Assembly: GCF_013181195.1 (NCBI RefSeq)
Contig: NZ_SMZP01000002.1
Location: 558,001 to 622,000 of the forward strand
From: Caulobacter sp. RHG1
Lineage (GTDB): Bacteria; Pseudomonadota; Alphaproteobacteria; Caulobacterales; Caulobacteraceae
DNA: 64,000 nt
Reading direction: 5' to 3'
Shown: positions 58,336 through 64,000 of the stretch, in pieces
How positions within the stretch are numbered: the first letter of the stretch is position 1
How the letters are laid out: the number at the start of each line of letters is the position of its first letter
The notes under the pieces: model-generated
Databases searched by the model: none
What the model was told of the DNA's origin: nothing
The model's input: only the letters and a program-made list of their open reading frames with translations
Made by a program: the position numbers and the translations under genes

Positions 58336-61107
58336 TCAGCGGAAGCGCGGCGTAAAGCGCATGCCCACCCACAGCGTCATCGGCACCGTGAAGTTGTTGC
58401 GCAGCAGGTCCTTGCCGGGTCCCGTCGTGGAGACCGTACGGCTCTTGGTGATGTTGGAGGCCTGCACAAACACGGTCGGGCCGTTGTCAAAGTGGTAGCT
58501 GCCCGAGAGGTCCAGCTGGCTGCGCGGCGCCCAGTAGAGGTCCTGCCAGTAGACGTCGCTCTGGATGGCGCGCAGCGATCGTCCCTGCCGGTTCCACGCC
58601 GCGCGCAACTCCAGCTGCTTGCGGGCGTAGAAGAGGCTGGCGTTCTGAGTGTCGTCCGGCTGATTGACCAGGTTGCCAATGGTGCGGCTCTGGCCAGCGC
58701 CGAACGGCACCACCAGCTTGCCTTTGTAGATGGCGGCGTTGGCGCTGACCCCGAAGTCCTTGAGCGCGGAATGGACGAAGCCCAGGGAGTTGAGGATGGC
58801 GTTCACTTCCACGCCCTTGACGCTGGCGCCGGAGGCGTTGAGCGGCTGGCTGACCCGGGCGTTGGCATAGGTTACGCCCTGGTAGGCGTAGCCGACCGTC
58901 GTCGAGGTGAAGATCTCGTCCTCGATGTCCTTCTTGAACACGGCCAGGGCGACGATCCCGCCATACTTGCGCGACGGCGACCATTCCAGCGACAGGTCGT
59001 AGTTGGTCGAGAGGCGCGGCTTCAGGTTGGGATTGCCCACCGAGACCGTGACGCCCTGCGCATTGGGATTGCCCTCGTCAATCGCATCGACAAACGTGAT
59101 CGCGCTCCGCGAGGCCAGGGTGTCGTAGCTGGGGCGGCCGATGGTCTGGCTGGCCCCGACGCGCAAGTCCAGCGACGGCGTCACGTGCCAGACCCCAATG
59201 GCGGAGGGCAGGACGAAGTCATAGCTGGAGCTGGCCGGCGCATCTCTGAACACGCCCGAGACCCGGACCTTGCCGACGGTGCTCTGTTTCGTGTCGTCCA
59301 GATGCACCCCGCCCTCGAGGGAGAAGGTGTCGGTGCGATAGCTCGCAAGGGCGTAGGCGCCGACGGTCCGCTCCTGGTGCGTGAAATCGTCCTGCTCGTT
59401 GAAGCTGGTCTGGTTGGTTTCGTTGAAGGCCGACGACGGCTGTGCGGCCATCTGCGCCAGCGCCTTGACCGGATCGATCATGATCAGCCGCAGGCCGTCG
59501 GTGTAGCGCAACGCCGGGCCGAACGATCCCACGCCCTCCGACAACAGCAGCGGCCCGGCGGTCGTGTTGGGGCCGAACTCGGCCCGCTCGACACCATAGG
59601 CGGCGCTATCGTCGCTGTAGGAAACGCCCGCACCGAAACCGAAGCCGCGATCATCCCTGTCGCGATTGAAGGCGTAGTCAACGCGCGCCGTATAGAGCGT
59701 GTCATCAGCGTTGCGCGCCACGAAGGGCCGGTAATACTGCAGCGAGTAGTTGCTCAGGTTATTGTAGGCGGCGACCGGCAGGATGTAGCGGAAATCGAAG
59801 TTTGAGGTGTCGTAGCCGAAGGCGAAATCGGTGACGCCGACCTGCGAGGTCCCCGACACCCCCGGCGCGCGCCGGGTGACGCCGGTGGTGTACTTGAACA
59901 TCGGATAGCGTTCATCATAGGTCGCTCGCGATGCGCTACCGCGCAGCGTCACCACATGGCCGGGCGCCGGACGCCAGGTCGCACCGGCCTGGACCACCTT
60001 GGTCGTCTGGTCGATGCGATCGTCGATATAGCCGATGCGAACGCCGCCGGTGGCGTAGCGACCGGTCGTCGCGGTCTGATCCAGAACCGTGGCCTGGGAA
60101 TTGGGCGCAAGCGACAGCTCCACCTCGTTGCGCTCGTAGTGGGTCTTGAAGTTGTAGTAGCCGCCCAGGACATAGGCCTCCAACGTCTCGCTGGGTTGGA
60201 ACTCGAGCTTTCCCGTCAGCCCCCAGCGCTTGCGCGTCGTCGGATTGAACCAGTAGCGGTCCTGGTTTGGGACGGCGACGCCGTTGCCCTGGCCGCTGCC
60301 CGTGATCCGCTGGCCCTTGTCGTCGTAGAAATTATAGAAGCCGGTGTCGAAGGTCGCGTGCTGCTCGGTGTAGCTGGACAGCGTTTCGTAGTTGCCCGAG
60401 AGCGTGAAGCCGAACTTGTCGTCGGGACCGAAGGTCGTGCTGCCGGTGGCGTTGAGGCGATAGCCGGGTCTGTCCTGCTTGTGCGGCTTGCCCACGTCAC
60501 TGGAAAAGCCCAGCGCGCCGTCCATCGTCAGGAAGCGCGCACCGCCGTCCTCGAAGGCGCTGCGCGTGACGATGTTGATCGCCCCGCCAACGGCGTTGGG
60601 GTCCAGATCGGCCGTGAAGGTCTTCACCACCTGCAGCTGGGAGATCATCGATGTGGGCAGGATGTCCAGGCGCACGCCACGGGCAATATTGCCGATGACC
60701 CCGTTGGGCGTACCGGGAGACGCCACGGCCAGCCCGTCAATCGTCACGTTGTTATAGGCCGGGCCCAGACCCCGAAGCGCCGGGGTGATCGACTCGTCCT
60801 GAGTGTGCTCATTGTCGTTCGAGGGAAAGACCGCCACCCCGGGAATGCGCTTCAGGGCCTCCACGACCGTCCCGTCCGGCAGGGCCCGCACATCGTCAGC
60901 GCTGACCGCGTCGATGATGTTGGTCGCCTGGCGCTTGGTGTCGATCGCGGCCTTGTTGGCCGAGCGCAGGCCGGTGATCACGACTTCGGACACCTTTTCA
61001 TCGCCGGCGAAGGCCTCGACGCGGCCGGGCTCCGTCGCCTGCGCCGACGCCGCAGCGCAGGCCAGAACGAGCGCGATTGCGCTGGTCGTCAGATATCTCG
61101 GTTTCAC
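58336..61107 (-). CDS. TonB-dependent receptor (TIGR01782, Xanthomonas-Caulobacter type)
   Basis: A 923-residue outer membrane receptor. After the signal peptide (TTSAIALVLACAAASAQA) come SEVVITGLRSANKAAIDTKRQATNIIDAVSADDVRALPD in adjoining blocks and VVEALKRIPGVAVFPSNDNEHTQDES, the hallmark of the TIGR01782 family, whose known members import oligosaccharides and other carbon sources. The plug continues RGLGPAYNNVTIDG and VKTFTADLDPNAVGGAINIVTR, and the barrel ends with VGMRFTPRFR. The GTG at 61107 is used because GGGGATCAGG stands before it; the upstream ATG at 61152 has no such site. Its promoter region has an AT-rich TTAA-N7-TTAA box. Confidence 0.94.
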   Translation of the reverse strand: MKPRYLTTSAIALVLACAAASAQATEPGRVEAFAGDEKVSEVVITGLRSANKAAIDTKRQATNIIDAVSADDVRALPDGTVVEALKRIPGVAVFPSNDNEHTQDESITPALRGLGPAYNNVTIDGLAVASPGTPNGVIGNIARGVRLDILPTSMISQLQVVKTFTADLDPNAVGGAINIVTRSAFEDGGARFLTMDGALGFSSDVGKPHKQDRPGYRLNATGSTTFGPDDKFGFTLSGNYETLSSYTEQHATFDTGFYNFYDDKGQRITGSGQGNGVAVPNQDRYWFNPTTRKRWGLTGKLEFQPSETLEAYVLGGYYNFKTHYERNEVELSLAPNSQATVLDQTATTGRYATGGVRIGYIDDRIDQTTKVVQAGATWRPAPGHVVTLRGSASRATYDERYPMFKYTTGVTRRAPGVSGTSQVGVTDFAFGYDTSNFDFRYILPVAAYNNLSNYSLQYYRPFVARNADDTLYTARVDYAFNRDRDDRGFGFGAGVSYSDDSAAYGVERAEFGPNTTAGPLLLSEGVGSFGPALRYTDGLRLIMIDPVKALAQMAAQPSSAFNETNQTSFNEQDDFTHQERTVGAYALASYRTDTFSLEGGVHLDDTKQSTVGKVRVSGVFRDAPASSSYDFVLPSAIGVWHVTPSLDLRVGASQTIGRPSYDTLASRSAITFVDAIDEGNPNAQGVTVSVGNPNLKPRLSTNYDLSLEWSPSRKYGGIVALAVFKKDIEDEIFTSTTVGYAYQGVTYANARVSQPLNASGASVKGVEVNAILNSLGFVHSALKDFGVSANAAIYKGKLVVPFGAGQSRTIGNLVNQPDDTQNASLFYARKQLELRAAWNRQGRSLRAIQSDVYWQDLYWAPRSQLDLSGSYHFDNGPTVFVQASNITKSRTVSTTGPGKDLLRNNFTVPMTLWVGMRFTPRFR

Positions 61108-61173
61108 GCCTGATCCCCATGACTGATAGTTCGCGCAGGCCCTTTCGCCCACGGGGGTGACGCTTTTATTTAT

Positions 61174-61188
61174 TTAAACTGAAATTAA
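61174..61188. promoter_or_regulatory. TTAA-N7-TTAA box in an AT-rich island (CtrA-like or ROK operator)
   Basis: TTAA-ACTGAAA-TTAA at 61174-61188, inside the AT-rich stretch 61163-61189, 67 to 81 bp before the GTG of the receptor gene. It fits the core CtrA box but lacks the final C on either strand. The same bases form an imperfect palindrome TTATTT-N7-AATTAA (61170-61188), which could equally be an operator for the ROK regulator encoded just upstream. Confidence 0.45.
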
Positions 61189-61215
61189 TCAGCCGCCGCG
61201 CCGCTTGGACCGGGA

Positions 61216-62352
61216 TCAAGCGCGAATGACGATGAGGTCGTGCATGGGCAACAGGGCGGCGCCGATCGGGATGGCCCAGCTTCCAAGCTTGGTGACGTGG
61301 ATGGGCGGGCGGGCCCGCGCCGAGGGCCACGGCGCAAGCCTCGCCCGCGCCCCGATCTTTTCCAGGATGGGCTGGGGGATCGATCCCGTGACGAGGATCG
61401 CGCCGGGATCGATCCAGGCAAAGCCGCTGTAGACCAGCGTCAGCAACTGTTCGGTCGCGCGTTCGACCCAGGCGTCGATCACCGCCGCATGGACCTCGAG
61501 ACCGTCGGCGACCTCGTGCAGCGACCGCAGGTTGCCGCCAGCGGCGTTGATCTCACGCACCAGGTCGATGCCAGACGGTCGCGGCTTGTCCAGGTCGGGA
61601 AACAGCTGTCCGACGTCCCCGGCGTTGCCGAACTCGCCGCTCAGGATGTCGCGCCGCGAGACGATGCATCCCCCCACCCCGTGCCCCACGAACAACGAGA
61701 GGGCAGAGCTGAAATCCCGCGCCAGGCCGTGGTCGTGAAAGTCGGCGAGGCCCGCCAGCGTACTCTCGTTCTCGGTCCAGACCGGCAGGCCCAGGCAATC
61801 CTCGAAGAAGTCGGGCAGGTCGATATCCCGCCAGCCGGCCAGCCACTGGGTCGTCCAGCGCCGGCGCGGATGGGCGGCCGGCACGAAGCCCGGCACCGCA
61901 ACCCCCAGCCCCAGGAACCGGGAGCCGATCAGGCTGGTCCGCCCCGCCAACGCCTGCAGCTTCTCGCTGATGCGCTCGATGAAGGCGCGAGGATCGGGGC
62001 TGTCGAACGGCTCGGCGTGGCGCACCAGAACCTGTCCGGCGAAGTCCACGAGGACAAGCTCCAGCCACCCCGGATGGGCCATGGCGCCGGCCGCATAGCC
62101 TACGCGTCCGCTCAGGCCCAGGGGCACGAGCGGCCTGCCGCGCTGCGTGGCCTGGACGTCAAGCTCGTCCAGGCAACCGAGGTTGATCAGCTCGCGCGCC
62201 AGCCGCGTGATGGCGGCGTTGTGCATGCCCAGCTCGTCGGCCAGACGCGAACGCGGCATCGGCCCCTGGGTGCGGATATGCCAGAGGATCCGCTTCTGGT
62301 CGGTGGTCAGCAGAAGCGGAGATTTACGCACGCGTTGCATGGTCGGGACCAT
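61216..62352 (-). CDS. ROK-family transcriptional regulator (NagC/XylR-like)
   Basis: A 378-residue regulator. The N-terminal winged helix (about 14-70: TTDQKRILWHIRTQGPMPRSRLADELGMHNAAITRLARELINLG in adjoining blocks) is followed by a ROK sugar-kinase-like domain (GLGVAVPGFV, WTENESTLAGLADFH, LFVGHGVGGCIV, FGNAGDVGQLFPD). The kinase ATP motif DxGxT is replaced by LVDFAGQVL and the CGxxGCxE zinc site is lost, as in regulatory ROK proteins. It probably represses the local genes until a sugar is bound. The start directly follows the MFS gene stop (TGAATG). Confidence 0.9.
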   Translation of the reverse strand: MVPTMQRVRKSPLLLTTDQKRILWHIRTQGPMPRSRLADELGMHNAAITRLARELINLGCLDELDVQATQRGRPLVPLGLSGRVGYAAGAMAHPGWLELVLVDFAGQVLVRHAEPFDSPDPRAFIERISEKLQALAGRTSLIGSRFLGLGVAVPGFVPAAHPRRRWTTQWLAGWRDIDLPDFFEDCLGLPVWTENESTLAGLADFHDHGLARDFSSALSLFVGHGVGGCIVSRRDILSGEFGNAGDVGQLFPDLDKPRPSGIDLVREINAAGGNLRSLHEVADGLEVHAAVIDAWVERATEQLLTLVYSGFAWIDPGAILVTGSIPQPILEKIGARARLAPWPSARARPPIHVTKLGSWAIPIGAALLPMHDLIVIRA

Positions 62353-63645
62353 TCAGGATTGGCTTGATGGCGCCGGAGCGGAAATCCTGGCGCGACCGCT
62401 ATCGCGGGACAGCGCGACCCAGGCGCCCAGGCCGCCAACCGCCAGCACCGCCGCGATCCCCCATTTGCCCGATATGCCGCCGCTGCGATAGGTGTCGGCC
62501 AGCACCCCGAACAGACCAGCCGACACGGCGATGGCCAGCTTGATCGCCGTGGTCAGCAGGGCGAAGGCCGGCGCGTCGATGCGTTGGCCTGTGGCCTTGG
62601 CATGGTCGAACACGACAGCGCCAACCCGGTCCCAGATCAGGTTGGCCAGCGCCGAGGTCGCCAGGCCGTACAGCAGCGCCAAGGCCATAAGATGGGCGCT
62701 CGGCAGCGGCAGGATCAGCGCAACGCCCGCCGTGACGCCCATCAGGGCGAAGACCCCTGCGATCAGCCCCGGCGGGCCGCGCCACACCGCGCCGTGGGCG
62801 GCCATCGGCCCGATCACCGTTCCCACGACCATCGACAGAACGAGACTTCCGGCCAAGCCGGACCCCGGCGCGCCCGGGTGGAGGGGCAACAGGCGCGCCA
62901 CGGCGCTGAGCAGGCCGTACTGGCACAGCGTGGCGAGGATCGGCATCGCGAGACGGCGATAGGGCAAGGTCCGCCAGTTCGGCCCTCCGGCCAGGACCGT
63001 GGCGCGGCCTGTCGCGCTCGACGCTCGCGCCAGACCGAAGACACTGGCCAGGACGGGCAACGCGGTCAGGCCCAGCAGCTTCATGTCGGCCAAGGCGTCA
63101 TCCGGGGTCAGGAGCGCGGCATAGACCAGAACGGACGCCAGCACGCGCCCGACCGAGGTCATCACCGTCTTGTTCGTCACATAGCGCCGCACCCCGTCAG
63201 CATCTGGCGGCAAAAGCGACAGCAAGGCGTTCTGGCTGACGTCGTAGGCCGCATAAGTGAAGCGGAACGCCATCGACATCAGGCAGATGTACAGAATGGC
63301 GGGCGTCGTCCCCTCGGGCTTTGGCCCGAACAGCAGCAGCGCGAACACCAGGGCCAGACCGCCGGCGCCCGCCTGCAGGCGCAGGGCCCCGGCCAGCGGA
63401 TTTCGGCGGCGGGCCAGCCAGTCCGCGATGAACAGATCGGGGAACGCGCTGACGATCACCGTGCCCAGAAGGACCGCGCCCGCCGTCGCGCCCGACAGCC
63501 CGGCACGCTCGATGAGATGGAAGCCGATCAAAAGGTCGACGGTCGACCACAGCAGAGACCGCGCGCACTGGCCCAAGCCGAAAAGCACGAAGGTCGAGCG
63601 GCCCGGGTCATGGCCCCCGGCCAATCTGGCCATACCGGATCTCAT
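62353..63645 (-). CDS. MFS transporter (GPH-like sugar transporter)
   Basis: A 430-residue inner membrane carrier with about twelve predicted helices. It reads STFVLFGLGQCARSLLWSTVDLLIGFHLIERAGL at the start, GLARRRNPLAGALRL-like text after the second helix, and SMAFRFTYAAYDVSQNALLSLL with the YDxxQNALL motif of sodium/melibiose-type (GPH, MFS_2) symporters. It likely imports a mono- or disaccharide released by the neighbouring glycoside hydrolase. It lies 78 bp downstream of the GH92 gene and directly upstream of the ROK regulator gene, all on the same strand. Confidence 0.85.
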   Translation of the reverse strand: MRSGMARLAGGHDPGRSTFVLFGLGQCARSLLWSTVDLLIGFHLIERAGLSGATAGAVLLGTVIVSAFPDLFIADWLARRRNPLAGALRLQAGAGGLALVFALLLFGPKPEGTTPAILYICLMSMAFRFTYAAYDVSQNALLSLLPPDADGVRRYVTNKTVMTSVGRVLASVLVYAALLTPDDALADMKLLGLTALPVLASVFGLARASSATGRATVLAGGPNWRTLPYRRLAMPILATLCQYGLLSAVARLLPLHPGAPGSGLAGSLVLSMVVGTVIGPMAAHGAVWRGPPGLIAGVFALMGVTAGVALILPLPSAHLMALALLYGLATSALANLIWDRVGAVVFDHAKATGQRIDAPAFALLTTAIKLAIAVSAGLFGVLADTYRSGGISGKWGIAAVLAVGGLGAWVALSRDSGRARISAPAPSSQS

Positions 63646-63723
63646 AATCCCGCGAACGCGCTCCTCGACATCCGAGTGCGATGCACGAGATTGATTCCAG
63701 AATTGTGACGATCAGCTCGACAC

Positions 63724-64000
63724 CTAGGGGGCCAGGACGAACTCGAGCCTCCCGCCACGAACCAGGACGGCGTGGTCGATGAAGAGGCCGCCCAAGGGAC
63801 GGCCGTTCCAGCGCACTGCAACCAAGCGTCCGTTCGCTGGCCCGCGCCTCTCGATCCGCACCGTGCGACCGGCGGGCAAGACGAGTCTGGCGCGGTCGAA
63901 CGATGGCGTGGTCAAGGCGTAGCGCGGCTGGCCCGGGCTCAAGGGGTAAAGCCCGAGCGAGGCCCAGACATACCAGGCCGCCATGCCGCCGGCGTCGTCG
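63724..64000 (-). CDS. Glycoside hydrolase family 92 (alpha-mannosidase), C-terminal fragment
   Basis: Only the last 91 codons are in the window; the gene continues past the right edge. The fragment starts DDAGGMAAWYVWASLGLYPLSPGQPRY in adjoining blocks. DDAGGMxAWYV with the Asp pair is the general-base motif of GH92, and GLYPLSPG is typical. Then TTPSFDRARLVLPAGRTVRI and a closing beta-sandwich. GH92 enzymes are calcium-dependent exo-alpha-mannosidases, most often acting on alpha-1,2 or alpha-1,3 links or on mannose-1-phosphodiesters. It is the first visible gene of the receptor locus. Confidence 0.9.
   Translation of the reverse strand, partial: DDAGGMAAWYVWASLGLYPLSPGQPRYALTTPSFDRARLVLPAGRTVRIERRGPANGRLVAVRWNGRPLGGLFIDHAVLVRGGRLEFVLAP

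Noticed and set aside
1..64000. CRISPR arrays, insertion sequences or prophage
   Set aside because: No regularly spaced repeats, transposase, integrase, capsid or terminase text was seen on either strand.

Overview
The window is a high-GC alphaproteobacterial chromosome segment, almost certainly from the genus Caulobacter. The best evidence is a gene for the polar organising protein PopZ (21796-22338) lying between valS and a TolC/RsaF-type outer membrane gene. Supporting signs are several TonB-dependent receptors of Caulobacter/xanthomonad type, a CC_3452-type secreted protein, and TTAA-N7-TTAA (CtrA-type) boxes. No phage, transposase, integrase or CRISPR array was seen.

Left part (1-28 kb), mostly housekeeping. 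It opens with the 5' end of an ETF-ubiquinone oxidoreductase gene, a family-4-like uracil-DNA glycosylase and a soluble lytic transglycosylase. Two palindromic repeat elements surround a short glycosyltransferase-like gene. A co-oriented block follows: PA0069-type radical SAM protein, SRPBCC protein, VOC protein, and an ECF42-type sigma factor with its DGPF/YciI partner. Next come an acyltransferase, a methyltransferase and an RlmD-type RNA methyltransferase, then a glycine-zipper envelope protein, TlyA, a Tat-exported amidase, an acyl-CoA synthetase, two divergent serine hydrolases, valS, popZ, rsaF and a PIMT-like protein. The block ends with a glycosyltransferase/debranching-enzyme pair.

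Middle (28-44.5 kb). Two tRNA-Asn(GTT) genes lie in a tandem duplication. Beside them is a compact two-hairpin unit ending in U6, with a perfect CtrA box just upstream, a good candidate for an undescribed cell-cycle-controlled small RNA. Then come GST, glyoxalase I, an Atm1-like ABC exporter with a lipoprotein, a LOG-family hydrolase, a divergent SDR/HxlR pair, a DUF2975/HTH pair, an exported alpha/beta hydrolase, a two-subunit acyl-CoA dehydrogenase, cobT, two paralogous small secreted proteins around a DUF1289 gene, a retropepsin-like protease and dusA.

Right part (44.5-64 kb), more accessory. A translationally coupled ABC-HlyD-TolC operon resembles a type I secretion system, but its ABC subunit has lost every recognisable ATPase motif. 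Upstream is a FecI-FecR-TonB receptor signalling operon (the receptor has an STN domain), and divergent to it a TonB receptor with an M20 peptidase. The window ends in a five-gene co-oriented locus: GH92 alpha-mannosidase (partial), MFS transporter, ROK regulator, TonB receptor and glycerophosphodiesterase. This looks like a utilisation locus for a mannose-containing, possibly phosphodiester-linked, glycan.

All calls come from reading the sequence without database searches. Promoters, operators and the small RNA are predictions.
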